Below, piece after piece: positions 1 through 8,121 of a stretch of 64,000 nt of DNA. Below the pieces are notes generated by a model that saw only the letters and a list, made by a program, of their open reading frames with translations, made no database searches and was not told where the DNA came from. The DNA comes from JAITWN01 sp964437335 (GTDB lineage: Bacteria; Pseudomonadota; Gammaproteobacteria; SZUA-140), in NCBI GenBank assembly GCA_964437335.1, contig CAYTGL010000009.1:20574-84573 (forward strand), read 5' to 3'. Position numbers and translations under genes: made by a program. Within the stretch, counting starts at the first letter, position 1. The number at the start of each line of letters is the position of its first letter.

Positions 1-691
1 TGGCGCGGTCAACGTCATGGCCTTTCGCGACGAGGGTATTCTGCCCGAGGCGCTGCTGAATTATCTGGCGCGGCTCGGCTGGTCGCAGGGCGACCGCGAG
101 ATCTTCGGTATCGACGAGATGATCGAGCTGTTCGATATACGGGATGTGAACAATTCGGCGACCGTTTTCAATCAGGGCAAGTTGCTGTGGCTGAACCAGC
201 ATTATATAAAGGAGAGCAGCGCCGAGCGCATCGCGCATCACCTGCGCTGGCACCTGGGCCGGCTCGGCATTGATCCTGCACAAGGGCCGGATGTGCTCGA
301 AGTCGTTGCGTTGCAGCGCGAGCGCGCTAAGACGTTGAAGGAGATGGCCGAGATCAGTGCATTCTTCTATCAGGATTTCAACGCCTATGACGAGCAAGCG
401 GCGAACAAGCACCTGCAGCGCGAAGCGATGGCGCCGCTGTCACGCTTGCGCGAGGCGCTGGCCATGCTCGACGACTGGCGGCGCCCCGAACCGCTGCACC
501 AGGCCGTCGTCGATGCCGCCGAAGCGCTCGGACTGAAGCTCGGCAAGGTTGCGCAGCCGCTGCGCGTCGCGCTGTGCGGCCGTGCGGCATCGCCAGGTAT
601 CGATGTGACGCTGCACCTGCTCGGCAAGGCGACGACGCTGCGGCGCATCGACCAGGCGTTGGCGCATATAGAAAGAATGCCGTCCGCATGA
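1..691 (+). CDS. gltX: glutamate-tRNA ligase, C-terminal part (5' end outside window)
   Basis: Charges tRNA-Glu with glutamate in the cytoplasm. Only the C-terminal part is present: the reading frame is open from the left edge, and the ATG at 17 is internal, not the true start. The fragment carries the anticodon-binding region typical of class I glutamyl-tRNA synthetases, including the early PEALLNYLARLGWS stretch and the FNQGKLLWLNQHYI segment. The catalytic HIGH/KMSKS half lies outside the window. Its TGA overlaps the ATG of glnS (ATGA), so the two synthetase genes are translationally coupled, and a tRNA-Glu gene follows downstream. Confidence 0.95.
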   Translation, partial: GAVNVMAFRDEGILPEALLNYLARLGWSQGDREIFGIDEMIELFDIRDVNNSATVFNQGKLLWLNQHYIKESSAERIAHHLRWHLGRLGIDPAQGPDVLEVVALQRERAKTLKEMAEISAFFYQDFNAYDEQAANKHLQREAMAPLSRLREALAMLDDWRRPEPLHQAVVDAAEALGLKLGKVAQPLRVALCGRAASPGIDVTLHLLGKATTLRRIDQALAHIERMPSA

Positions 692-2388
692 GCGAACTGA
701 ACCCCGTGCGCCCGCCGCACTTCATCCGCCAGATCATCGAGGCGGATCTCAAGGCTGGCAAGAATGGCGGCAAGGTCGTCACGCGCTTCCCGCCCGAGCC
801 AAACGGCTATCTGCACATCGGCCATGCCAAATCGATCTGCCTGAACTTCGGCATGGCCGAGGATTATCACGGCATCTGCAATCTGCGCTTCGACGATACC
901 AACCCGCACAAGGAGAACATCGAGTTCGTCGATGCAATCCAGACGGATGTGCGCTGGCTCGGCTATGACTGGAAGGAGCGCCTTTACTTCGCGTCCGATT
1001 ATTTCGATCAGCTCTACGGTTTCGCCATCGAACTGATCGAAAAGGGGCTGGCCTATGTCTGTGACTTAAGCGCCGACGAGATCCGCGAATATCGCGGGAC
1101 GCTGACCGAGCCCGGCCGGAACAGCCCGTATCGCGACCGCCCCGTCTCCGAGAATCTCGACCTGTTCGCGCGCATGCGCGCCGGCGAGTTCCCGGACGGC
1201 GCGCGCGTGCTGCGCGCGAAGATCGACATGGCCGCGCCGAACATCAACCTGCGCGATCCGACGCTGTACCGCATCCGGCATGGCGTGATCCACCACCAAA
1301 CCGGCGCGGCCTGGCGCATCTATCCGACCTACGACTACACGCACCCGATCTCGGATGCACTCGAAGGCGTCACGCATTCGCTGTGCACGCTCGAATTCGA
1401 GGATCACCGGCCGCTGTACGACTGGGTGCTCGACAACGTGTCCGTGCCCTGTCATCCGCGCCAGTACGAATTCTCGCGGCTGAATCTGCAGTACACGGTC
1501 ATGAGCAAGCGCCGCCTGACGCGGCTCGTCGATGAGGGTCATGTCGAGGGCTGGGACGACCCGCGCATGCCGACGATCGCCGGCCTGCGTCGACGCGGCT
1601 ATACGCCGGGGTCGATCCGCGATTTCTGCGCCCGCATCGGCGTCACCAAGGCCGATAACGTTGTCGAGATGGGCCTGCTCGAGAACTGCATCCGCGAGGA
1701 ACTGAACGCCGCCGCGCCGCGCCGCATGGCCGTGCTGCATCCGTTACGGGTCGTCATCACCGACTGGCCCGAGGACCGGGTTGAAGAGTTCGAGGCACCG
1801 AACCATCCGCAGGATGCAGCGCGGGGCGTGCGCAGGATACCGTTCTGCCGCGAACTCTACATCGATCGCAACGACTTCATGGAGCAGGCGGTCGCCAAGT
1901 TCAAGCGCCTGGTCGCCGGCGGCGAGGTCAGGCTGCGCCATGGCTACGTAATTCGTTGCGATGAAGTGATCAAACAGGGAGACGAGATCGTCGAACTGCA
2001 CTGCAGCCATGATGCAGCGACCCTGAACGCCGATCCTGTCGGGCGCAAGGTCAAGGGCGTGATCCACTGGGTATCGGCGCGCCACGGCGTCGAGGCCGAA
2101 CTGCGGCTCTATGACCGGCTGTTCAACCATCCGCTGCCCGACGCCGCGAAGGAGGCGGGCCACGACTTCACCGATTACCTGAACCCGGATTCGCTGCGCA
2201 CGCTGACGCACGCGATCGTCGAGCCGTCGCTGATGCTGGCCAAACCCGGCGAGACTTTCCAGTTCGAGCGCGAGGGCTACTTCGTCCGGGACACGATTCT
2301 CGCTGGCCTCGAGCGCCCGGTCTTCAACCGCGCCGTGACCCTGCGAGATACCTGGGCCAGGATCGCGGGAAATCCGGGGTCAGAGTAA
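688..2388 (+). CDS. glnS: glutamine-tRNA ligase
   Basis: Class I aminoacyl-tRNA synthetase that joins glutamine to tRNA-Gln. The 566 residues match the usual length (about 550). The ATP-binding HIGH motif is at residues 43-46 after RFPPEPNGYL, and the KMSKS-equivalent MSKRR is at 272-276. The C-terminal half is the anticodon-binding beta-barrel. I chose the ATG that overlaps the gltX stop; the frame is open further upstream, but that part lies inside gltX and is not synthetase-like. The 3' end carries a GGGGTCAGAGTAAG stretch over the stop codon, like the repeat at 12361. Confidence 0.97.
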   Translation: MSELNPVRPPHFIRQIIEADLKAGKNGGKVVTRFPPEPNGYLHIGHAKSICLNFGMAEDYHGICNLRFDDTNPHKENIEFVDAIQTDVRWLGYDWKERLYFASDYFDQLYGFAIELIEKGLAYVCDLSADEIREYRGTLTEPGRNSPYRDRPVSENLDLFARMRAGEFPDGARVLRAKIDMAAPNINLRDPTLYRIRHGVIHHQTGAAWRIYPTYDYTHPISDALEGVTHSLCTLEFEDHRPLYDWVLDNVSVPCHPRQYEFSRLNLQYTVMSKRRLTRLVDEGHVEGWDDPRMPTIAGLRRRGYTPGSIRDFCARIGVTKADNVVEMGLLENCIREELNAAAPRRMAVLHPLRVVITDWPEDRVEEFEAPNHPQDAARGVRRIPFCRELYIDRNDFMEQAVAKFKRLVAGGEVRLRHGYVIRCDEVIKQGDEIVELHCSHDAATLNADPVGRKVKGVIHWVSARHGVEAELRLYDRLFNHPLPDAAKEAGHDFTDYLNPDSLRTLTHAIVEPSLMLAKPGETFQFEREGYFVRDTILAGLERPVFNRAVTLRDTWARIAGNPGSE

Positions 2389-2466
2389 GAACGGTCGCGC
2401 CGACCCCGCCTTCGCTTAAGTGATTGATTATCGAACTCAAGTGCCCGGCGTCCGGCTTCTAAATCC

Positions 2467-2495
2467 TTGACAGGGCAGGGGCCTTGCCTTAAAGT
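2467..2495 (+). promoter_or_regulatory. sigma-70-type promoter for the tRNA pair
   Basis: TTGACA (2467-2472), a 17-bp spacer and TAAAGT (2490-2495). A GC-rich stretch follows before the mature tRNA-Ala end at 2515, as is common for stringently controlled stable-RNA promoters. The -35 is perfect and the -10 matches 4 of 6. It lies directly before the two tRNA genes. Confidence 0.6.
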
Positions 2496-2514
2496 TCGCG
2501 ATTCGTTTTGCGGC

Positions 2515-2590
<76 letters not shown>

Positions 2591-2605
2591 ACCAGACCTG
2601 CCTCC

Positions 2606-2682
2606 GTCCCCATCGTCTAGCCGGCCTAGGACATCGCCCTTTCACGGCGACAACAGGGGTTCGAATCCCCTTGGGGACGCCA
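2606..2682 (+). tRNA. tRNA-Glu (TTC)
   Basis: A 77-nt tRNA starting GTCCCCA, pairing with TGGGGAC before GCCA; CCA is encoded. The anticodon stem TCGCC/GGCGA encloses CTTTCAC with anticodon TTC. It lies 15 nt after tRNA-Ala and is probably cotranscribed. It also sits next to gltX-glnS, whose first product uses it. Confidence 0.97.
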
Positions 2683-2796
2683 TACTCTGGGTATTTTCCA
2701 CCGGTATTCGGTAACGTACCCGGCTCACCAGTAGCGCTCATGCGGTTTTCTATATCTAGAGCGGGGGCAAGTGATTCCGGACGACTCTCGGCGTGA

Positions 2797-3705
2797 TTAC
2801 TCCTGCGGACGTGTATCGCCGTCGAGGAGTCCCTCGACCATGGCCTCGACCCACCGCTCGATGTTCGGGTGCGGCATCAGCGCTTCAGCGAACCGGTAGG
2901 CAAGCCCGCCCAGGTCGGCTTCGACCGATGCTTCAATGCCGCCTGACGACAATAGTAGCGGGACGACAACTGCCATGCCCGTTTGATCGGCATCGGCGAT
3001 CCGCCGGCGAAACTCGGCGCGCGCCTCGGCCTTGATCGGCGCGGGGGCATCATTGCGATGGGTGAGAGCGGTGACGCTCCGGAACCCGCCCTGTTCCCGC
3101 AGGAACCTGCTATGGACCTCCATGTCGCGCAGCCAGAGGCGGTTTTCCTCCTCGTCGTTGGGACCATGCGCGATCAGTATCACGCTGGTCGCAGCGGGAT
3201 CGGCACTGACGGCCACGGCGCGCTCCAGCAGTATCTCGCTGATGAGCGGGTGCGCGTCCATCGCGCCCGCAAAGCGTATGCTCGCCGTACTGGAGATCCT
3301 GTCGAGGTGACGCAGGCTCGTCGTCCTTGCCATCTCCGGCTGCAGTCCGAGGATGTACCTGAAGTTACCGATGATCGGGCTGTGAGAGGAGACAAACAGA
3401 GGGATAACCGCGATCTTGCTGATGCCTCTTTGCTCCAGGCGATCGATCGCCGCTTGGATGGACTGCGGGTCGGCCATTCCGAAAGCGACCTCGGTCGGGC
3501 GTCGCTTATTGAGCTCGCGCGCCAATTGCTCGACGTTTGCATTCCAGACATTGGCGGATGGGCCCGCATGTCCGGGGTGGCTGTGCGTCCCGTGCGCCAG
3601 CAGGAGGAGGCCTCCCTGGACTTCTGCACTCCAGGCGGTCGCCGGCAGTACGAGAATCAGCGTGCTGCACAGTATCAGGAGGTATCGGTTCAGATTTCCG
3701 ATCAA
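2797..3705 (-). CDS. exported CbiX/SirB-like sirohydrochlorin chelatase homologue
   Basis: 302 residues: a signal peptide (about 1-27, ending ATAWSA) followed by two CbiX-type halves (about 31-165 and 174-290). CbiX proteins insert Co2+ or Fe2+ into sirohydrochlorin using two histidines. The first half keeps both candidates (H38 in LLAHGTH, H108 in VSSHS). The second keeps H180 (LIAHGP), but the other position is I257 (SSGGIE), so only one site looks complete. Known CbiX/SirB enzymes are cytoplasmic, so export is unusual; a periplasmic CbiK chelatase is known in Desulfovibrio. The promoter region has Fur-box-like sites. The substrate is unproven, and metal sensing or binding is an alternative role. 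Confidence 0.75.
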   Translation of the reverse strand: MIGNLNRYLLILCSTLILVLPATAWSAEVQGGLLLLAHGTHSHPGHAGPSANVWNANVEQLARELNKRRPTEVAFGMADPQSIQAAIDRLEQRGISKIAVIPLFVSSHSPIIGNFRYILGLQPEMARTTSLRHLDRISSTASIRFAGAMDAHPLISEILLERAVAVSADPAATSVILIAHGPNDEEENRLWLRDMEVHSRFLREQGGFRSVTALTHRNDAPAPIKAEARAEFRRRIADADQTGMAVVVPLLLSSGGIEASVEADLGGLAYRFAEALMPHPNIERWVEAMVEGLLDGDTRPQE

Positions 3706-3756
3706 GTGCGTTTCCTTGATTGCTTATGCGTGGGCTGCCAAGACCGACTATATGAT

Positions 3757-3780
3757 AAATAAGACTCATTCTCAATTAAT
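3757..3780. promoter_or_regulatory. Fur-box-like site near the chelatase gene
   Basis: The minus strand reads AATTGAGAATGAGTCTTAT, containing the TGAGAATGAG core often seen in Fur-regulated promoters. It lies about 55-75 bp upstream of the chelatase start. The match to the 19-bp consensus is partial. Confidence 0.4.
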
Positions 3781-3874
3781 AGAATCTTTAAAGGCAAGAC
3801 TCAATCCTTTTGGTCAACACAAGAACATCGGTTTAATTTTATATCCATGATTTTAATTAATTTTTTATTTATTT

Positions 3875-3900
3875 GATATTGATAATCATTTTAATTATCA
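3875..3900. promoter_or_regulatory. Fur-box-like site in divergent promoter region
   Basis: The first 15 bases, GATATTGATAATCAT, differ from the first 15 of the classical Fur consensus at one position, and the site continues as TTTAATTATCA. It lies in a 245-bp, very AT-rich spacer between the chelatase gene (minus) and the DUF6746-like gene (plus), so Fe2+-Fur could control both. Confidence 0.6.
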
Positions 3901-3950
3901 TTTAAAAAATGTTAGGACTGGACGCCGCCACGTCGTAAGAGACAACCTGT

Positions 3951-4295
3951 ATGAACGTATACAACTACAACGTATACAGAGATCTCATCGTATTTATTGT
4001 CTTGGGCGTTTCGGTTGCCGCTGCGGCGGATCGCATGCCCCATTTCGTAGGCAAGCCATCCAATACCCTGGCCGAGGCGCTGCTTAATTTTTCTGAATAC
4101 AACCAGCGCATGGAGATACCGCCGGGCGGAGAGAGCGGTGACGCCGAAATGGCCGGCATTCATGAACTGGCATATACGTTGGAAGTTGCGCTCCAGAAAA
4201 TCAACGAGTCGTTTGACGAACTGACCGAGACCCTCGAAGAAGGCGCACATTGCATCGGAGACCGCAGATCGCGAAACAGTGAAAGCCAGAGGTGA
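3951..4295 (+). CDS. small exported protein, DUF6746-like, apparently frameshifted near its C-terminus
   Basis: As read, 114 residues. A hydrophobic segment (about 11-26, ending SVAAAA) looks like a signal peptide. The core HFVGKPSNTLAEALLNF followed by IHELAYTLEVALQKIN resembles a small proteobacterial family I know as DUF6746; function unknown. The last ~18 residues (GAHCIGDRRSRN...) look out of frame. Dropping one G of the GG at 4242-4243 gives a helical continuation AHIASETADRETVKARG then EAYLSVTREFRKR, open to a stop at 4393-4395. The frameshift could be real or a sequencing error. The gene diverges from the chelatase gene across Fur-like sites. Confidence 0.6.
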   Translation: MNVYNYNVYRDLIVFIVLGVSVAAAADRMPHFVGKPSNTLAEALLNFSEYNQRMEIPPGGESGDAEMAGIHELAYTLEVALQKINESFDELTETLEEGAHCIGDRRSRNSESQR

Positions 4296-4343
4296 AGCCT
4301 ATCTTTCAGTGACCAGGGAGTTCCGGAAGCGACGTAGAGTGGA

Positions 4344-5018
4344 TCAGTCCACCGCGCCGACCAGCACGGGCCAAGTCTCCAGCCCTCCGCGGTAGATCAT
4401 CTCCAGCGCCACATAGAGGATGATGGCCAGACCGACGTAGGCGATCCATCGATGGCGGTGGAGGAGGCGGGCGATGAAGGCGGCGGCAAGCCCCATCAAT
4501 GCGATCGACAAGGCCAATCCGAAGACCAGCACCCAGGGATGGTCGCGCGCCGCACCGGCGACGGCGAGCACGTTGTCCAGCGACATCGAAATGTCGGCGA
4601 TGACAATCTGCGCGCTCGCCTGGGCCAGGGTCTTGCGCGGAGGAGCGTCGCCCCCCGCGGCAGTCGCGGTCGCCTCGCCGCCTGCGGCCAGGGAGGTCAG
4701 CGTCTCGGTAGCGACCTCTTTCACCTGGACAGGCGTACGGAGTTCACGCCACATCTTCCAACAGACCCACAGCAGCAGTATGCCACCCGCGAGTAACAAG
4801 CCGATGATCTGCAGCAGCTGCGTGGTCAGAGCGGCGAAAATGAGGCGTAACACTGTCGCGGCAATGATGCCGATCACGATGGCCCTGGCGCGCTGCTCCG
4901 GCGGCAGACCTGCCGCGGCCAGGCCGATAACTATCGCGTTGTCCCCGGCGAGGACCAGGTCGATGATGATGACCTGTGCCAGGGTATTGAGCACATCAAG
5001 GCTGACTATTTCACTCAT
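4344..5018 (-). CDS. TerC/YjbE-family integral membrane protein (probable metal exporter)
   Basis: 224 residues with about seven membrane segments. The two family signatures are present: DLVLAGDNAIVIG near the N-terminus and ISMSLDNVLAVAG in the middle, carrying the acidic residues thought to bind cations. Several TerC-family members export Mn2+, some supplying metal to exported enzymes. A low-complexity Ala/Gly/Thr loop at about 107-125 separates the halves. Start supported by GGAG seven bases before ATG. I looked for a yybP-ykoY Mn2+ riboswitch in the leader and could not support one. The substrate is inferred only from the family. Confidence 0.85.
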   Translation of the reverse strand: MSEIVSLDVLNTLAQVIIIDLVLAGDNAIVIGLAAAGLPPEQRARAIVIGIIAATVLRLIFAALTTQLLQIIGLLLAGGILLLWVCWKMWRELRTPVQVKEVATETLTSLAAGGEATATAAGGDAPPRKTLAQASAQIVIADISMSLDNVLAVAGAARDHPWVLVFGLALSIALMGLAAAFIARLLHRHRWIAYVGLAIILYVALEMIYRGGLETWPVLVGAVD

Positions 5019-5234
5019 GCGAGCACTCCAGCGCCACCTTCCGTATATTCCGCCCGTTCATTCTACCATCCTCATGGCCGAACTGCCGTGGCGCATCGGC
5101 AACCGCACTGACGCGCCGGCGAGGCAACCGGTCGAGCAATTGGATTTGACAGAAGTGTATAATGCGCGTGATGGCGTTACCCGCTGGATCCATGAAGGTA
5201 ACCTCGTGACCCGATTCTAAAACTGGGTACAACT

Positions 5235-5942
5235 ATGAGTGCCGCTACTGAAACCACGAAACCCAATCCGCTGATCGAACTCGCCGTTACTCTGATTCTT
5301 CCCGCGTTGATCCTGATGAAGCTTTCCGGCCCGGAAGATCTAGGCGCAGTCAACGCCTTGCTCCTGGCCTTGAGCTTTCCTCTGGTTTGGGGTGCGCGCG
5401 ATCTGCTTGTGCGACGAAAGATCAATCTCTTCGCCGCACTCGGGCTGGTGAGTATCCTGCTCACCGGCGGGATTGGCCTGCTGCAACTGGATACGCAGTG
5501 GCTGGCGGCCAAAGAGGCTGCCGTACCCGGGTTGATTGGACTGGGGGTGTTGATCTCCACCCGCACCCGCTACCCCTTAGTCAAGACTCTGCTCTACAAC
5601 CCCGCCATCCTCGATGTGGCGCGTGTACATGCACACCTGGAGTCACGGGGTGCCGTGAAGGCCTTCGATGACCGCCTGTTGCGCGCCACCTGGATGATCG
5701 GCGGCACGTTTTTCTTCTCTGCAGCGATGAACTATTTCCTGGCGACCCGCATAGTCGTAAGCCCGGCCGGAAGCGCCGCTTTCAACGAAGAACTGGGGCA
5801 ACTGACACTGCTGAGCTATCTTTTTATTGCCTTGCCATCCATGCTGATGATGGGATTTGTGTTGTATTACCTGGCGCGCGCGATCCGGGAAATGACCGGG
5901 CTGAAATTTACTGACCTGCTGCACACGACCAAATCACGATAA
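5235..5942 (+). CDS. VC0807-like polytopic membrane protein
   Basis: 235 residues, mostly hydrophobic, with about six membrane segments (first near 14-31) separated by short charged loops such as RRK at about 61-63. The order of segments and the LVKTLLYNPAILDVARV loop resemble proteins annotated as the VC0807 family, whose function is unknown. A TATAAT-like -10 lies at 5158-5163 but without a convincing -35. The stop codon overlaps the ATG of a 49-codon ORF (TAATG). The family call is from memory of the pattern and is moderate. Confidence 0.6.
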   Translation: MSAATETTKPNPLIELAVTLILPALILMKLSGPEDLGAVNALLLALSFPLVWGARDLLVRRKINLFAALGLVSILLTGGIGLLQLDTQWLAAKEAAVPGLIGLGVLISTRTRYPLVKTLLYNPAILDVARVHAHLESRGAVKAFDDRLLRATWMIGGTFFFSAAMNYFLATRIVVSPAGSAAFNEELGQLTLLSYLFIALPSMLMMGFVLYYLARAIREMTGLKFTDLLHTTKSR

Positions 5943-6091
5943 TGGCCTCATTCATATCAGTCGCTGGCGGAAGCCGTAAGTACGATAGAGATGCGTTGAA
6001 GCTCACCGCGCACCTGGCGCAGACCTTGGAATTACCGGACTATTCCATTCGACCGAATGCGACTTTCTCTATCAGAGAAATCAGTACATAA
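5942..6091 (+). CDS. small ORF coupled to the membrane-protein gene
   Basis: 49 codons, starting MASFISVAGG and ending SIREIST. The ATG overlaps the preceding stop codon as TAATG, a classic translational-coupling arrangement, and the ORF ends just before a hairpin. The composition (LKLTAHLAQTLELPDYS) is protein-like rather than random. I do not recognise it. It could be a short subunit of the preceding membrane protein or a chance ORF. Confidence 0.4.
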   Translation: MASFISVAGGSRKYDRDALKLTAHLAQTLELPDYSIRPNATFSIREIST

Positions 6092-6124
6092 AAAACCGGC
6101 CCCGTCTCAATGACCGGGGCCGGT
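6090..6124 (-). terminator. rho-independent terminator of the DUF2892 gene
   Basis: On the minus strand ACCGGCCCC (6124-6116) pairs perfectly with GGGGCCGGT (6103-6095) and is followed by a run of T. It lies 11 bases after the minus-strand stop at 6135. Confidence 0.85.
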
Positions 6125-6134
6125 CTATACTCGC

Positions 6135-6629
6135 TTACTTGCTGCTCATCACCTTCTGCCGTCTTTCCCGTGCCGCGAATTTCTCGATCGTCGCATCATC
6201 GGGATATAACATCGGTTCCTGGTCGACTTGCCAGTAAACATGGTGGGGATGTTCCTCAGGCTCGTCATGGCAGCTTGCCAAGCTGTGTTCGCCGTCAGTT
6301 TCGCAGTAGCGCGGCCCCTTGCCGAGAGCGGCCTTGACCTGGTACGGGAAGGTGCCGCACTGGTTTCTGCCGCTGTCGCTGCACGACCTGATACTTGCGG
6401 CAGAATAAAACGGATCGACTCCAATAATCGCTGTCAGCAACGGATAGATCGAGACCAGCATCATGACAAGCACCCCTGTTTCCATCATGGTATAGGCATG
6501 ATTCTCGCCCGCCTGAATGACGAACACCGCGCCGCCCGCCAGCATTGCGGTGCCGACAGCTGTCCTCAGAACCCGGTCGAATAGGCCGATGTTCTGGCTT
6601 GCATGAGATTTTTCTGCTTTGGTAATCAT
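6135..6629 (-). CDS. DUF2892 (YgaP-type) membrane protein with Cys/His-rich tail
   Basis: 164 residues. Residues 11-75 (NIGLFDRVLRTAVGTAML through TAIIGVDPFYSA) are the two-helix DUF2892 domain also found as the membrane part of the rhodanese YgaP. The usual stand-alone domain ends there. Here about 90 further residues carry C83, C91, C109 and C120 and a His-rich patch (H115, H121, H127, H129, H130), suggesting metal binding. The Shine-Dalgarno AAGGAGGTG is strong, and a perfect complement lies 69 bases upstream on the same strand. It follows the Crp-like gene in the same direction and is probably cotranscribed. Confidence 0.7.
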   Translation of the reverse strand: MITKAEKSHASQNIGLFDRVLRTAVGTAMLAGGAVFVIQAGENHAYTMMETGVLVMMLVSIYPLLTAIIGVDPFYSAASIRSCSDSGRNQCGTFPYQVKAALGKGPRYCETDGEHSLASCHDEPEEHPHHVYWQVDQEPMLYPDDATIEKFAARERRQKVMSSK

Positions 6630-6633
6630 AAGT

Positions 6634-6720
6634 CACCTCCTTGATATTGGCGTCATTCAATCCGCTGCGCTTATCGCGCGGGATCGAACCATACTTTTTC
6701 AGTACACCATGAAGGAGGTG
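6634..6720 (-). promoter_or_regulatory. possible Shine-Dalgarno sequestering element
   Basis: In the minus-strand transcript CACCTCCTT (6720-6712) can pair with all nine bases of the AAGGAGGTG ribosome-binding site (6642-6634) of the DUF2892 gene. The loop is 69 nt. The upstream arm equals the anti-Shine-Dalgarno sequence of 16S rRNA. Function is inferred. Confidence 0.35.
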
Positions 6721-6737
6721 GGAGTTCAGTGACTAGA

Positions 6738-7424
6738 TCACCTGTCGATATGTTTCGACAAGTCCTGCAGTACCTTGCGGTTGATGATTTCTATCCATCC
6801 GCGATGCAGATGCACCCAGTCCTGGTGCTCGAATTTCTTCAGCGTTCGGCTGATGACTTCCCGCGCCGAGCCGAGTTCTTCCGCCAGCTTCTGGTGTGTC
6901 GATTCAATGCGGGCCTGCTGTTGTGATTTACTGAGCAGACAGCGAGCGAGACGGCCATCCATCTGCCCGAACGTAACTTCCTCGATCAGTGTCACCAGTT
7001 CGTTCATGCCCTTGCCGAGTGACGAAAACACAAAGTTGCGGAACTGCGGTGAGTGGATCAGTACTTCCCGGAATTGCTCGCCCGGAACCAGTACCACAGT
7101 AACCGCTGATTCGGTAACCGCTTCCGCAGGATAGGGCTGATCGGCGAGCAGGCAGGAGGTGGTCAGTTCGCAGGATTGTCCTGCACGGAGATGATAAAGC
7201 GTGATAATCCCTCCATTCTCTGACGATTTCTGGACCCGGATCGATCCCGCCGCCACCAGCATGAAGAGTTTGCAGGTTGCATGCTCGAGAAAAACGTTTT
7301 CGCCCTCCGGAAACCGGGCGATATGGGCGGACCTCACAACGGCATTCCACGCGGGGTCGGTTATTCTCGCGAGATCGGGAAAGGAATGCAGCCAGTTCGA
7401 ATCTGTGTTCTCAGTTTTTCCCAT
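6738..7424 (-). CDS. Crp/Fnr-family transcriptional regulator
   Basis: 228 residues: an N-terminal cyclic-nucleotide-binding fold (about 20-135) and a C-terminal winged helix with HTH at about 177-200 (HQKLAEELGSAREVISRTLK). It has no N-terminal FNR-type cysteine cluster, so it is not an FNR oxygen sensor. It has C51, C85 and C91; the last two, in GQSCELTTSC, could form a thiol redox switch. Neighbours fit a redox or sulfur role: a YgaP-type membrane protein downstream in the same operon and dps on the other strand. The ligand and target sites are unknown. Confidence 0.85.
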   Translation of the reverse strand: MGKTENTDSNWLHSFPDLARITDPAWNAVVRSAHIARFPEGENVFLEHATCKLFMLVAAGSIRVQKSSENGGIITLYHLRAGQSCELTTSCLLADQPYPAEAVTESAVTVVLVPGEQFREVLIHSPQFRNFVFSSLGKGMNELVTLIEEVTFGQMDGRLARCLLSKSQQQARIESTHQKLAEELGSAREVISRTLKKFEHQDWVHLHRGWIEIINRKVLQDLSKHIDR

Positions 7425-7638
7425 TTAAGCGATGGCCATTCTGTATTACAGAGTGAAACCGCCAGAGGCAGCTTCATGGGCGGAAACATATCGAATACAC
7501 GCAATAAGACATAACAACGTCGTGATGGTTCACGGGAATAATCGCTTCAGGGTTGTCTTGGCGGTCGTTGGCCCCATATCATATCGATACATGTCAATCG
7601 GCATGTCGCCAGCGCCCAACAATGACCAAGGAGGATCC

Positions 7639-8121
7639 ATGAGCAAGAAGTCCGCAAAAATCAATATTGGTATTAATGAACAGGATCGCAAGGCGATAGC
7701 CGCCGGTTTATCGAAACTGTTGGCTGACAGCTACACCCTGTATCTGAAAACTCACAATTTTCACTGGAACGTTACCGGCCCGATGTTCAACACGCTGCAT
7801 CTGATGTTCGAGACGCAATACACCGAGCTTGCTCTCGCTGTCGATTCGATCGCGGAACGCATCCGCGCTCTCGGGGTTCCTGCGCCGGGCAGTTATGCCC
7901 AGTTCGGGAAGCTGACCCGCATCTCTGAAGAAACCGGAAATCCTGATGCGATTGAAATGTTGCAGCAGCTGGTTGATGACCACGAGACCGTCGTGCGTAC
8001 CGCACGCGAGATATTCCCGGTCGTTGAGAAGGCCAGTGACGAACCATCGGCCGATCTGCTGACGCAGCGCATGCAGCTTCACGAAAAAACCGCATGGATG
8101 CTGCGGAGTATGCTGCAGTAA
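7639..8121 (+). CDS. dps: Dps-family DNA-protecting ferritin-like protein
   Basis: 160 residues. Dps dodecamers oxidise and store iron using peroxide and can bind DNA. The intersubunit ferroxidase residues are present with exact family spacing: H42 (NFHWNVTG), H54, D69 and E73 (AVDSIAERIRALG). The basic N-terminus (MSKKSAK) may contact DNA. The start is set by AAGGAGGATCC before ATG; the frame is open further upstream but without a ribosome site. It diverges from the Crp-like regulator with a 214-bp spacer in which I could not identify an OxyR or FNR site. Confidence 0.93.
   Translation: MSKKSAKINIGINEQDRKAIAAGLSKLLADSYTLYLKTHNFHWNVTGPMFNTLHLMFETQYTELALAVDSIAERIRALGVPAPGSYAQFGKLTRISEETGNPDAIEMLQQLVDDHETVVRTAREIFPVVEKASDEPSADLLTQRMQLHEKTAWMLRSMLQ

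Noticed and set aside
5019..5234. Possible yybP-ykoY manganese riboswitch before terC
   Set aside because: TerC genes often carry one, but I could not find the conserved core. A short GTTACC/GGTAAC stem alone is not enough.
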